DNA of 64,000 bases, taken from positions 26,379,513 to 26,443,512 of the forward strand of contig NC_081545.1 in assembly GCF_901000735.1 (NCBI RefSeq), written 5' to 3'. The notes under the pieces are model-generated. The model did no database searches and was not told the DNA's origin. It saw only the letters and a list, made by a program, of their open reading frames with translations. The DNA is from Corylus avellana. Taxonomy: Eukaryota; Streptophyta; Magnoliopsida; Fagales; Betulaceae. Shown piece by piece: positions 15,755 to 30,414 of the stretch. The translations under genes were made by a program, and so were the position numbers. Every line of letters starts with the position of its first letter. The first letter of the stretch is position 1.

Positions 15755-18393
15755 TCAATAAAAACCATCACAACTGGTAGTAACATGTTCAGGAACCAAT
15801 ACATCAAAATCACTAACAGTCCATTCTGCAGTCCCCCTGCAGGGCTAACATATATTTTTGTGCCAACATTAAGTGAAGACCATACACGCAGTGCTGGTTT
15901 TGTCCCTGGATCCTGCATATTAATGTATTAATTAAATGATTAAATTCATCTATTTCTATTAGTTTAAACTTTTAAGATAAGTGGTGGTTTAATACTGTGC
16001 AAAATAAATGTAATATGGCTCCCATTAGTGCCATATAACTTATACGGTCCCACCTTGAAGTATAGTGACAAAACTCAAGAGCAATAGGATTTGTGAAGAT
16101 AAGTAACATTTTACAAGTCTAAATAATTTGTTTTTGATGAGAAATTACAATTATTCTTTTTTAAGTATGGGCTATAGCATATCACTAATACTTTATCATT
16201 CCAACCAATACAGTAAGGTAAAAATGAATTTTCTAGTCATAAAAATGTTTCAAATTTGTCTATACTGCCAGCCAAGCTCAATTCCAATAATTAAGCAAGT
16301 AAACTCATTTTGCTTACGGGCTAACATGGCCAACAAAGATGGTATAAGATCGTTTCCAATCATAAAAATTAAAGATAAGATTGCCAAAACAGAATTCGAA
16401 ATCAGTGACCCCAAAACAATTCAGAATATAACTAGTTTTAGAAATTCAGGTGACAAGTCATATAAAAATTAACGGATTTCAGATTCTGAAAGTCTTCTGA
16501 AATACCTTTTTTCTTTTTCTTTTTTTTTTCTTCTTTTACATTAAAAGGAAAATGTAAAATCCTAGAATTACTGCTTGGGTTCAGGATGCCGGGAGAAAAT
16601 CAAGATCAACCCAATGCAAACCTATAATAGACAATCTGATGTTTGAAAGCTGTACACAGATAGGGTTAAGATTTTTGGAGAAAGTGGTAGTATTTAAACT
16701 TTAAAGGATGTGTATGGGGTCCAAGGACAGTTTAATTATTGATGACAAGTTTACACAGTAGTGTAGAAATTAAGCATAAGAAACAAAGAGAAGAACAGAT
16801 AAGAGAGATAGAGGAAGAATGGAAAACTTTGAACTCTCAACAAGGCCTTCAAGGACTCTCACTTCAAAGATAACTAATACAAACTACCATTAGTTGCAAG
16901 GAATTAAAATTAGTCAAATTGTCTCTGCAAAATAGATGATAAAAAGTTTTGAGCGCTTGTGTGGATGCATAGCACACAAACATCAGTTTTTAACTACAAG
17001 CATGAACTAAACATGTGGGCAAACTTTATGCATCAACTTTTGTGTAACATTCTTTTTTCTTTTTTCTTTTTTTTTTTGGTGTTTTCAATCAGGATTATAT
17101 AACAAAATTAGTAATGGCAAAAGTCAATAGAAACAACATGATTACCTGGTAGAAGTATAACCGACTAGAGAGAGCCCCCACATCAAGCACCCAAGTCCTA
17201 GGGTCTCCAATCCACCCATCTCCTTTCTTTTCGGGATAGCCATGTACAGCCCATTCAGGATGTGGAAGAATTTGCACCAGTTCCTGTGCCTGTGGATTGC
17301 TATATGGGTCACAGATATCATACGGTTCCTCCCGATATTTGGCATTTCCTGGGCTGCAGTAGAGATGATATGCAGAATAGGGAAACTGAGACGTCTCATT
17401 TCTATATATTTTCTTGCCAGTAGGACTAACATGATAAGGCGGGCAGGAGACCAGATTTTCTGGGCGGCACCAGCTTGTAGTTGCTGGATTTATTATCATT
17501 TCACTGTATCTTGTCACATCTGTCAGAATAATACCATCACAGGGTTCTCCATTGTTCTTCCAACAGCTTCCTATGTCAAGGAGATAAAATTGACTGTTGG
17601 CTCCTCCTCCTTGTATAACGTCAAGTGTCAACTTGACCTTAAAGTGGGGAGATTCCGGAAGCTGGCAAAACAAATCTCAAAAGACAAAACTCATGAACCA
17701 CAAAAATATGACGAACTTGTAAAAACTAAAACTAAACCAGACAGGAAATTTTGATCTACAAAAAAGAGAGCATCTAGGCAACCCCAATTAATTGGATTAG
17801 GGCTTCGTTGAGTATAAGAGAGGGATCTCGATTGCATGAATTTATTCTCTAATTTCATAAATACTTGGTGTAACATTGAGGTACATAAATACAAAATACT
17901 CAAAAAAAAATTCAACTCAAACACCATTCTAATTTCTGTCAAGGGCAGTGTGATCAGTGAGCATTCATGTGTAGAATGTGTTCGGACAACAAATTTATAT
18001 TTCTAGCAAGAAGTAGAGCCAAGGAAGAAACCTTTCTTATGATTCCACGACTAGCATAGTGATAACCGCCATTGAATCCTTCTGTTGCATCTGCACGTAG
18101 ATACAACATGAGCCAAGGATACTTTGAAGATGTTGTTAATCGTTGCGAGAAAATCCAACTTCCTGTGCTCAAATTCTTCTTCCATGAGACAGAGAAGTAG
18201 GAGTTCTTCCCTGTACCTTTGCTCAAATCAGCATCAAGGTCATATGTTCCATAAAACCCTCCTGCTAAAGACACTGTTTGATCCTCGATCAGAAGAAACC
18301 AATGTAGAGTAATTATGGTATACAAGTGGCTGATTCATACATCCTTCACCAAAACACGGAAAATTCCTCCCTGTTATGATTTTACTGACATTG
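15755..18393 (-). pseudogene. DUF7705-like gene, broken copy (contig 2 haplotype, truncated by gap)
   Basis: Minus-strand exons: part of exon 2 (18393 down to about 18033, cut by the N run), exon 3 (17661-17146) and exon 4 (15912-15755). Exon 3 is fully open (172 codons) and reads through CPPYHVSPTGKK, where the other haplotype has a stop. Exon 2 instead carries four extra bases (GATC, near 18287-18290) after YSTLVSS, shifting the frame. Exon 4 lacks one base after YVSPAG, so EWTVSDFD is replaced by GLQNGLLVILMYWFLNMLLP, a hydrophobic tail. It lies tail-to-tail with the OPR gene ending at 15299. Family role unknown; usually secreted. The frameshifts could in part be sequencing errors. Confidence 0.75.
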
Positions 18394-18493
18394 NNNNNNN
18401 NNNNNNNNNNNNNNNNNNNNNNNNNNNNNNNNNNNNNNNNNNNNNNNNNNNNNNNNNNNNNNNNNNNNNNNNNNNNNNNNNNNNNNNNNNNNN
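18394..18493. other. Assembly gap (100 N)
   Basis: Exactly 100 N. The sequence to its right starts with material already present at 12676 (offset 5818), so contigs 2 and 3 overlap by about 5.7 kb rather than being separated by missing DNA. Confidence 0.99.
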
Positions 18494-18867
18494 CTACGAT
18501 CTCTTGCAAGAAAGAAATGAAAACAACCCAACATCATGACCCATGAGTGTTACCATGTCCAGATCTGAATCTGAGGAATCACAACTTATAAATTATGCAC
18601 TTCAACCTAGCAAATTCACTTTCATCGATAGCCCCCTTCTTAAGCTTTTTCAACAGACACTATTCTCGTGTCAACTCATCGTCGTCTTCAAATGTCTGGG
18701 CAGCACGTCTCTGTGGCGGAGAAGAAGCAAGAAGGGAGGAATCACGGATAAACCAGAAGGGAATTTTGGGAAAGAAAGCTCTAATAAGTGATCACGTGCT
18801 AGTCACATGATGATGACTTTTCCATTACTTAAAACGGTTTATAACACTGGGGGTATCGTACTCCAAA

Positions 18868-19006
18868 CGTCATGGCAGACGTTATTTTTATGTTGAGGCG
18901 TCATAACAGACATCACCTACAACAAATGAAACGTCATAACAGACATCATTCACAACAAATATGGTGTTTTTGTCAAATTGGATTCACCCTCCCAAAAGTA
19001 TAAATA
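18868..19006 (+). promoter_or_regulatory. OPR promoter (second copy): CGTCA repeats and TATA box
   Basis: CGTCA at 18868-18872, 18899-18903 and 18932-18936, and TATAAATA at 18999-19006, identical in spacing to the block at 13050-13188. The ATG follows at 19096. Confidence 0.6.
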
Positions 19007-19095
19007 CTCAATTGGGTGTTGCATTGTTTTCATTCCCCATTAAGCAAACTACGAACACAAAACTAGCGAAAGAAAACAGAAAAGAATCAGTGAAA

Positions 19096-21117
<2,022 letters not shown>

Positions 21118-21572
21118 TGAAAATTTATGGGATTTTTAGAATTTCATTTTATGTTTTATTTAATTTTTTTAAGTGCTAATGGTATTGTTTTTTGTAATTC
21201 AATAAATAGGTGATTGTCCTTGAGTATTTTAGGCAATTTAACAAATGGACGTTACCCTAAATTATAAAAGTAATTCTCTCTTTCTCTTCTTGCCTCTTCT
21301 CTCCCTTTCTCTTCCCAACTTCTTCTCTCTCTTTCTTGGCAAGTTGGCAACCGCACCACCGTCTCTACTACAAACTGGCATGATCCAATGGCTCTCTGAT
21401 GAAAAGGCATCTATTGAAACCATGAATTGTCAAGAAGTAAATCTACAATAGCATGCATTTTATACATTTACCTCAGTTTTAACCCAGATGAGTAACAGAA
21501 AAGTTTTTAAAAGTATGACAGAAAAATGACATCATAAAGTAAGCTCTGTTCTTTATAATTGAATATTGCAGA

Positions 21573-24500
21573 TCAATAAAAACCATCACAACTGGTAGTA
21601 ACATGTTCAGGAACCAATACATCAAAATCACTAACAGTCCATTCTGCAGTCCCCCTGCGGGGCTAACATATATTTTTGTGCCAACATTAAGTGAAGACCA
21701 TACACGCAGTGCTGGTTTTGTCCCTGGATCCTGCATATTAATGTATTAATTAAATGATTAAATTCATCTATTTCTATTAGTTTAAACTTTTAAAATAAGT
21801 GGTGGTTTAATACTGTGGAAAATAAGTGTAATATGGCTCCCATTAGTGCCATATAACTTATACGGTCCACCTTGAAGTATAGTGACAAAACTCAAGAGCA
21901 ATAGTATTTGTGAAGATAAGTAACATTTTACAAGTCTAAATAATTTGTTTTTGAAGAGAAATTACAATTATTCTTTTTTAAGTATGGGCTATAGCATATC
22001 ACTAATACTTTATCATTCCAACCAATACAGTAAGGTAAAAATGAATTTTCTAGTCATAAAAATGTTTCAAATTTGTCTATACTGCCAGCCAAGCTCAATT
22101 CCAATAATTAAGCAAGTAAACTCATTTTGCTTACGGGCTAACATGGCCAACAAAGATGGTATAAGATCGTTTCCAATCATAAAAATTAAAGATAAGATTG
22201 CCAAAACAGAATTCGAAATCAGTGACCCCAAAACAATTCAGAATATAACTAGTTTTAGAAATTCAGGTGACAAGTCATATAAAAATTAACGGATTTCAGA
22301 TTCTGAAAGTCTTCTGAAATACCTTTTTTCTTTTTCTTTTTCTTTTTCTTTTTTTTTTCTTCTTTTACATTAAAAGGAAAATGTAAAATCCTAGAATTAC
22401 TGCTTGGGTTCAGGATGCCGGGAGAAGGTCAAGATCAACCCAATGCAAACCTATAATAGACAATCTGATGTTTGAAAGCTGTACACAGATAGGGTTAAGA
22501 TTTTTGGAGAAAGTGGTAGTATTTAAACTTTAAAGGATGTGTATGGGGTCCAAGGACAGTTTAATTATTGATGACAAGTTTACACAGTAGTGTAGAAATT
22601 AAGCATAAGAAACAAAGAGAAGAACAGATAGGAGAGATAGAGGAAGAATGGAAAACTTTGAACTCTCAACAAGGCCTTCAAGGACTCTCACTTCAAAGAT
22701 AACTAATACAAACTACCATTAGTTGCAAGGAATTAAAATTAGTCAAATTGTCTCTGCAAAATAGATGATAAAAAGTTTTGAGCGCTTGTGTGGATGCATA
22801 GCACACAAACATCAGTTTTTAACTACAAGCATGAACTAAACATGTGGGCAAACTTTATGCATCAACTTTTGTGTAACATTCTTTTTTCTTTTTTCTTTTT
22901 TTTTTGGTGTTTTCAATCAGGATTATATAACAAAATTAGTAATGGCAAAAGTCAATAGAAACAACATGATTACCTGGTAGAAGTATAACCGACTAGAGAG
23001 AGCCCCCACATCAAGCACCCAAGTCCTAGGGTCTCCAATCCACCCATCTCCTTTCTTTTCGGGATAGCCATGTACAGCCCATTCAGGATGTGGAAGAATT
23101 TGCACCAGTTCCTGTGCCTGTGGATTGCTATATGGGTCACAGATATCATACGGTTCCTCCCGATATTTGGCATTTCCTGGGCTGCAGTAGAGATGATATG
23201 CAGAATAGGGAAACTGAGACGTCTCATTTCTATATATTTTCTTGCCAGTAGGACTAAACATGATAAGGCGGGCAGGTGACCAGATTATCTGGGCGGCACC
23301 AACTTGTAGTTGCTGGATTTATTATCATTTCACTGTATCTTGTCACATCTGTCAGAACATTACCATCACAGGGTTCTCCATTGTTCTTCCAACAGCTTCC
23401 TATGTCAAGGAGATAAAATTGACTGTTGGCTCCTCCTCCTTGTATAACGTCAAGTGTCAACTTGACCTTAAAGTGGGGAGATTCCGGAAGCTGGCAAAAC
23501 AAATCTCAAAAGACAAAACTCATGAACCACAAAAATAAGACGAACTTGTAAAAACTAAAACTAAACCAGACTGGAAATTTTGATCTACAAAAAAGAGAGC
23601 ATCTTTGCAACCCCAATTAATTGGATTAGGGCTTCGTTGAGTATAAGAGAGGGATCTCGATTGCATGAATTTATTCTCTAATTTCATAAATACTTGGTGT
23701 AACATTGAGGTACATAAATACAAAATACTCAAAAAAAAATTCAACTCAAACACCATTCTAATTTCTGTCAAGGGCAGTGTGATCAGTGAGCATTCATGTG
23801 TAGAATGTGTTCGGACAACAAATTTATATTTCTAGCAAGAAGTAGAGCCAAGGAAGAAACCTTTCTTATGATTCCACGACTAGCATAGTGATAACCGCCA
23901 TTGAATCCTTCTGTTGCATCTGCACGTAGATACAACATGAGCCAAGGATACTTTGAAGATGTTGTTAATCGTTGCGAGAAAATCCAACTTCCTGTGCTCA
24001 AATTCTTCTTCCATGAGACGGAGAAGTAGGAGTTCTTCCCTGTACCTTTGCTCAAATCAGCATCAAGGTCATATGTTCCATAAAACCCTCCTGCTAAAGA
24101 CACTGTTTGATCCTCAGAAGAAACCAATGTAGAGTAATTATGGTATACAAGTGGCTGATTCATACATCCTTCACCAAAACACAGAAAATTCCTGCCTGTT
24201 ATGATTTTACTGACATTGTTGCCATTCTCGGGACAAAGAGTAGTGTTCTTGTCAAAGTTACCACTCTTGAGCATAATCATCCAGAAGTGCCATGGATTTG
24301 AGGAATCCTGCACCCCACATAGAGAACCAAGATACAGTTCCTTTTCCACAGCAAACAGGTCAGGGTCTGTGTATGACTTGAATCCCGTTACAGGAAACTC
24401 ATTACCAGCCCCCAAGCTGTTATCTGACTCATTCACTTTGTGATGTACTTCACACTTTGCGGTGCAGCCCAAGGAATCTGATTATTGAAAAATGAAACTG

Positions 24501-26164
24501 AAAAGGACTGTGAAGATGTAAAGAATAAAAGTAGATGATTACATTCAATTATATATCAGCTCACTCACTGCGGCCCAAATTTAGCTAAATTAGATATAGT
24601 ATCTTTAAAGAGTTCATTTGATAAAAACATATGGGAAAAAACTAGACAGATTAAAGGAATTTAAAAACTATAAAATAAGCAATACCAAAGGCAAGATAAT
24701 GTGGATTTTACAGATCCATAGAAGCTAGGCCATGTACCTTCCTTGAAATAAAACCATGGAGAAAGGACACTTAAGGTAGCGGGAAGTGATGGGAATTTTA
24801 GATGCATAAACAGTGAGAAGAATCACGGAAACATCAATATTAAGAAGTTTATACAAACTATAACGTAGGTCAATGATTTATGGGCCATAGATGGGGATGG
24901 TCGCGCGACCATCCGTATCTGCTACTCATTGCATTAATTTTTTTCTTCTAAATTTTCAAGTTGAGGATAAATTAATAACTTCAAAATAACTTAGACACGT
25001 GTGCTACACATGTATGACATTTTCTATCTAAAATAACAGTTAAATTTGACTTGGGGCGACTCAAAACATTTTGATAATTTATAGGTTCAATTGCATTGAT
25101 TCGTAGTTTTGAGCTGTAAGTGCAAATGAGTGGTAGTTTATGGAAATAAAGTGCAATTTATACCCTTTATTTCTTCATTCAAACTTAATTCAAAGTAAGA
25201 TTGGTTTGGTTGCATTTTACTCCATTATCACCTTAAACAATCAAAACCAGCAATGAATTTGGGCATCAAGCATCACTCAACAGAAATTTCCTAACCCAGG
25301 AGCCACACTAGAAATGATTGAGAATAATTAGCAGAGAAAGACTAGAGATAAAACTGAGATGTAAAAGCTAAGAAGATCCATGTAATTCCAATATTCGGGC
25401 TAATTAAATAAATTTGGTACTGATTAGTGAATCATTCACCATGTACAGTATATCAGAAATATAATTAAGCAAATTCGCATGCACATATTATATCTGGAGT
25501 TTGTTCTGGTGAAGTCAAAACCAATTCAAGAACTTGATTACAGTTCCAATCGGCAAAACAAGCCATGAAAGTCTTCCGAAAGTACAAAATATGATGGAAC
25601 GAACAATCCTAATTTATAAAAAATAAAATAAAAATTTTTAAAAAAAAACACCCATCAACAACAACAGCAAATCAGCATAAGTTCACATAAAGAAAATTTG
25701 GCACAGATCATACTACTCCACTAGCTACATGGGTTTCCATCCACACACATTCAGGAATATGAAATGAGCATTAATTGTGAAATTTAAATTAAGTAGCTAC
25801 ATATACAAATATTAAAGAAGAGGAATGAGCAGTGGGGCTGAGAAAGTGGCATACCAACGATCAAAGGGCAGTACAAGTCAGCACAATCAGCCAACCTGGG
25901 GCTGCCCATTTTGGGAGCTTCCGCTCCAACTTCGTTGCAAAAGTTCCACGCTTCCAATCCAACTCTCACATTTGGGTTCTTCATTCCGGGGTCTCCTATG
26001 GCTAATATGTACTTCTCTGAGGCGAGGGCTAGGCCAGGAGGATGTAGAACCCATGACCTTCTGCGTTGAAGGGGAATTCGAGAATCAGAGTTCTGTGTGA
26101 GGCCTTCCACGAGGTTGATGGGAGGGAATGGTAGCTTTCGTGTTGTGCACTCGCGTGGGTGCAC
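21573..26164 (-). pseudogene. DUF7705-like gene, broken copy with all four exons (contig 3)
   Basis: The fullest copy. Minus-strand exons: about 26164-25855 (AIGDPGMK to ADLYCPLIV), 24477-23861 (LGCTAKCEVHHK to ASRGIIRK), 23490-22974 (LPESPHFKVKLTL to RLYFYQ) and 21730-21573 (DPGTKPALRVWSSLNVG to the expected TGA). Phases join cleanly: exon 1 ends in G, exon 2 starts AT, giving a codon for Asp. Breaks: no ATG precedes AIGDPG in frame; exon 3 has one extra base giving a TAG after CPPYHV; exon 4 lacks a base after YVSPAG. Exon 2 is intact here but frameshifted in contig 2. The gene is tail-to-tail with the OPR gene. Intron 1 (24478-25854) holds a palindrome and no exon that I can see. Secreted, Cys-rich family; role unknown. 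Confidence 0.8.
24895..24914. repeat. Perfect 20-bp palindrome (second copy)
   Basis: Identical to the palindrome at 2210-2229 and in the same place in intron 1 of the DUF7705-like copy. Confidence 0.8.
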
Positions 26165-26985
26165 GTGAGGTGGGGGATTTAAGAAGTGGATTGGGTTTGG
26201 TTTTGTTCAGTCCACCATGGGAAATTGAGAGAGTGAGAGAGACGGAGAGAAAGATTGCTTTGAAGTAACGTTGACGTGGGGAATTACCGAAGCAACGTTG
26301 CGCGGGTAAACCCCACACGACAACATCAGAAATTTCGTTAGATCATGCTTTTGAGAAATGCTACGGTTTTTTTTTTTTTTTTTGTTCTCTTAATGTTTTT
26401 CTAATCTTAATGAATCCCTTTTAATTTGCTATGAAATACTAACAAACTGGCAAAAATTATAAACACTATGATAATGAATATATTATACTGAGCTATGCTA
26501 TTTAATATTCTTCCAATATTTTTTTAGCAGTCTCAGCTGACATAGTACAGTCAATTTATTCTTAAATTAATCTTAATTACATAAAATCAATAATGAATTG
26601 AGCACATTACGTTAGTTGAGAATGTTAGAATAATATTTTGGATAATGCTAAATAACATTTTTCATGAGTAAAAATTAACTACAAACTGGTTTATAATTAT
26701 TTCATACTCACACAAACCAATCTAATAGAGTGACATCTGAGAAGCCCGTGTGTTTTTTTAGTAAGTATAGGACACATAATTTGATTACCATCCATTACAA
26801 TCATTTACCTAAAAGGGTTATATTCTAACATAAATAAAATATCCTACCATTACATATATTATAATATTAATAACTGTTCCATATAAAACTTCATTCTCGT
26901 AACTCTTTTTTTTCTACTCAATGTAAGGAGAGGGGAAAGGGGACATTCTCGTAACGCTTATCTTGTGCTCCTCAATTATTTCCGT
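26165..26985. other. Upstream of the DUF7705-like pseudogene, no gene seen
   Basis: Same sequence as 3480-4268, continuing uninterrupted past 26953 where contig 1 stops. AT-rich with a T homopolymer near 26366. No supported exon or element end. Confidence 0.5.
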
Positions 26986-26989
26986 CCAG

Positions 26990-27340
26990 GTATAGACTAG
27001 TTTTGTTTCTAGTTGGTTGGTTGGTTGCAGTTTCACATAAAGTGGCCAACCTTGCCGCATTGATAGCACAAACTCATCTCCGACCCCCAGTTTTCTTGCC
27101 ACACCCACATCAAAAAGGCCTCCCCTTCTTTATGGTATGCTGACTCTTGGGATAACATCCTCTTTCTTGGCTCGGTAAATATTTCTTACAGAATTCTTCT
27201 TTGAATTGGCCCACGTGATGGCCTTCTCGCTCCCCAACTCCATAACTAGCAAGTCCCTTTTGCCACACAACTATCTCCTTGGTTCTCAAGAGAACTTGTA
27301 GGCAGCTTGCTCCTCTATGCCGTCCATAACTCTAAGAATT
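26990..27340 (-). mobile_element. Decayed Ty3/gypsy gag remnant
   Basis: On the minus strand 27214-27150 reads HHVGQFKEEFCKKYLPSQER, the typical gypsy gag core, and 27068-27027 reads a CCHC zinc knuckle, CYQCGKVGHFM-stop-NC, in which the position before Asn-Cys is TGA (27033-27035), probably a decayed CGA. Frames shift between the two motifs, so it is a dead fragment. No LTR ends or polymerase were found nearby. Confidence 0.6.
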
Positions 27341-27897
27341 AGAATTCTCTCTAATTTAACATTTGAACTGAAAAATACTCAATTAATTATAGTAGAAGAG
27401 TATTTTTGTCCCTTTAAAAGATGAAAAGATAAAAATACTCTCCCAGTTCAAAGGATCATGTTCCTAGCTAACTCAAAGCATCTCCTCCAATTATATATGC
27501 CAACCCTCTAATCCCTTGGGTCTTAGGTTCTTATCAAACTTAGGGAAGTAATACTCATCAAATTCATTAAATGGAAAACCTATATTTTCACTCCAAGTCC
27601 CTTCTCCTCAAACATTGACCAACGTCTCCAGACTCCACTAGTAGACTTGCCACACAGTCTCCGATGTTTGAGTGGTGTCCAGGACATTTATCGTCTTTTC
27701 ATCATACTATGAGAGTCCTTTGCCATTTTCTCTCTCCATGTCGTCCTGTTTTGGTTGTGTCGACATCTTCGACAGTCACAACAATCATTAATCCTTGCTT
27801 CAAAACATTGTGTTGAGTCTTGTGAGTTACTAGGTGAAAATTTTGGCCTCGCGAGTTACTGTCCTGGCCTAATTCCTATGGTCTTATAATCTGATTT
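27341..27897. other. Unassigned, possibly more of the gypsy remnant
   Basis: Moderately GC-richer than its surroundings, with no open frame and no ends I recognise. It may be further decayed gag sequence of the minus-strand remnant to its left. Confidence 0.3.
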
Positions 27898-28530
27898 TTA
27901 TAACCTCTTCAAACTAACATCCAATTGACAATGTCCCCCCAAACTTTTAATTGTGACAATGTCCCCCCTAAACTACCAAAACATTGTCAATGTCCACCAC
28001 AAGACTAACAAAAAGATCAAAATGCCCTTATATATTTCTTAATAAGACAAAAATACCCTTATAAATTAAAAAAAACAAAACAAAAAATTTTAATTTCAAA
28101 AGAACAATTTTTTTTTAAAAAAAAAATTAATTAATTTTTAAACTAAATTTTTTAATTTTTTTATAAGAATATTTTTTTAAAAAAAAAACGAATATTTTTT
28201 TTTAAAACGGAAATTTTTATTTTAAAAAATTTATAAAACAAAATAAAAAACGAAATTTTTATAACAAAAAAAAAATAAAAATTTTTTAATTTTTTTCTTA
28301 TAAAAAGGATTTTTTTTTAATTTTTAATTTTCTACCCTTTGGATTTTTTTTTTTTTAATTAGTTTTAGGTTTTTTCTAGAAGTTTTACTATTTTTTGTTT
28401 TTATTTTATTAAGGGTAGTTTCGTCATTGGAGGGAACATTGACAATTTTTGGTAGTTTGAGAGAGACATTGTCACAATTAAAAGTTTTGGGAGGACATTG
28501 TCAATTGGGTGGTAGTTTGAGGGGGTTATG
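27898..28530. mobile_element. MITE with long terminal inverted repeats
   Basis: The left end, from TAACCTCTTCAAACTAACAT through CAATTGACAATGTCC, and the right end, ending GACATTGTCAATTGGGTGG then TAGTTTGAGGGGGTTATG, are inverted copies for roughly 100 bases. Within them a shorter unit, GACAATGTCCCCC, is repeated. The interior is almost pure A/T with many homopolymers and codes for nothing. The long inverted ends fit a Mutator-like non-autonomous element; I could not define a target duplication. Confidence 0.65.
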
Positions 28531-29170
28531 TGGACTTTTCCCTTTTTAAAATTACTTTTACATAAAATTATGATTATTGAAACTTAGGTTAAGATTAACT
28601 ACTAATATTATTTTGTTAAAACTCTTATTTACCAAAATATAAACTTTCAAAACATCACAGTACCATTGTAGCAACATGATTTTCTTTAAAGCAAAATATT
28701 ACAATCACTTCATATATGATATGCGTTGAACAACATGTGATTGAATGAGATTGTGCCAAACTAAAAGTTGACATGTTTGGTAAAAAAATTAAAAAGTATT
28801 TTTTTGAATTTTTTATTCTAAAATTTGTCAAAACGCATTTTTGACAAAAACTTAAAAATAAAGTTTTTGCCAAAAAAATACTTTTTAACTTAAAAAGCTT
28901 TATTTCTCAAACATAATCCTAAACATGCTCACCACTACATGTGCTTGGCGATTACAAAACAATATGATCATTAAAGTAGTGCATAATTTATATATGCATT
29001 CGGTCATGGCTCTCAGAACATAAAATAGTAATAATGAGTGAATTTTGATAAAGGAATGAACATTAATTTATTTACAATGGTAAAATTAATGGCAGTGAGA
29101 AGGTGATGCTGTAAAAGTATGATTGGCTTGCTATGGAGAGAATTTGAGAAAAAGTAAGATGTTTAAGGCT
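28531..29170. other. Intergenic, partial MITE-like stretch
   Basis: No gene seen. About 28770-28925 contains the AAAAACTTAAAAATAAAG and CTTTTTAACTTAAAAAGC style runs also found in the elements at 4431 and 54561, so it is probably a decayed relative of those MITEs. Confidence 0.35.
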
Positions 29171-29411
29171 GTGTTTGGCAAAGAGCCGGACCAGACCCAA
29201 AAATCAAAAAAAAAATCTTCTCAAAATCAATCACAACATTTTTACTTTTTACATCACATCAATCACTTTTTATTACTATTCAAATAAAAAAAATCACTAC
29301 AAAACAAATTTTTTTACTTTTTTATACAAAACATTCTTACTTTTTTCTCTCATATCAATCAAATTTATTACAGTACCATTCCACTCTTTTTTTCATTGCA
29401 TTGCCAAACAC
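29171..29411. mobile_element. MITE with GTGTTTGGCAA inverted ends
   Basis: Left end GTGTTTGGCAA (29171-29181) is matched by its exact reverse complement TTGCCAAACAC at 29401-29411. The 241-bp interior is A/T-rich with no open frame of interest. Its size and ends fit a hAT-type MITE, but the flanking 8-mers do not match, so the target duplication is not confirmed. Confidence 0.6.
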
Positions 29412-30183
29412 TTGGTGTTTCCAAGGGAGAGACTTGCGAAAGAAAATGTGTTTGATGGGCGTTTTGATCTTTTTCTTGAGAAAAAAACAAACAAACAAAC
29501 AAGCTAGCAAGAGATCAAAAACTTCCTTTTTACTATCCTTTAGCTAATAAGGTCCAAAGGCATATGTTGTAGGAATTTAAAGCCAATAAAATAAAATAAT
29601 AAGGTGTCATCCTTTAGCTTAGCTTCAATTGAGGCTTCCGAAAATCACATCATAGAAAGAAAATAATACATAAATAAATAAAAGGAATTTCGTTTATAGT
29701 AAATAAGATTAAAGTGGAAATAAAATTTTATTAATCATTCATGTCCTTTGATCCATTTTACTTAGCCATCTTAAATACAATGATATATGGCCAAGTAATA
29801 GACGATCCTCGAATTGTGCTGCAATCTCTTATACAGTTGAGAGTCTCTCATGTTCGATGAGAAGCGAATGAAACAGCTCATAAACTTGCAAAAAGTACAC
29901 TCATAATTATGAAAGAAATGATTCATATAGAAGAACTCTTCAATATGTTTTTTAATGAACCATTGCAAAGTCAACCATGCAATACCACTCCACAAGGCAA
30001 TAATCCACACAAAGAAACTCCAATAACGGCTACCCACTCAACAAGGCAACGAACTCCACAAGAAAACTCAATCACAAGAAACGGCTTGCACATCTACCAA
30101 ACGACTATTACTCTCACTAAGGGAACAAATCAACTATATTTAAATATGTATTATTATTTTCTATTTTGTATATTCAAACCACT
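29412..30183. other. Upstream flank and probable 5' LTR of the copia element
   Basis: No host gene is visible. The right part is likely the 5' LTR of the copia element whose internal part starts at 30243, but with no matching 3' LTR its left edge cannot be placed. Confidence 0.35.
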
Positions 30184-30414
30184 TGTATAAATACCCTTTG
30201 AATGAATAAGATATACAAGCAGCAAGTTTAGCCTTATTCTCAATTCTTTATGGTATCAGAGCAGTAAGAAAACCGACTCTCGTCGTCCTTAGCTTCGCTG
30301 CCTCTTTAAATCCTTTTATCAAACACCCTAGCCACACCCTCAAATGGCTTCTTCAACCTCAAACACAAACACCAACGAAAATGCCACTACCAACATCCCT
30401 GTCACCCCTGTAAC

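Noticed and set aside
17242..17754. A 170-codon plus-strand open frame
   Set aside because: It is the antisense shadow of DUF7705-like exon 3 on the minus strand; the minus-strand reading has family motifs and splice borders, this one has none.
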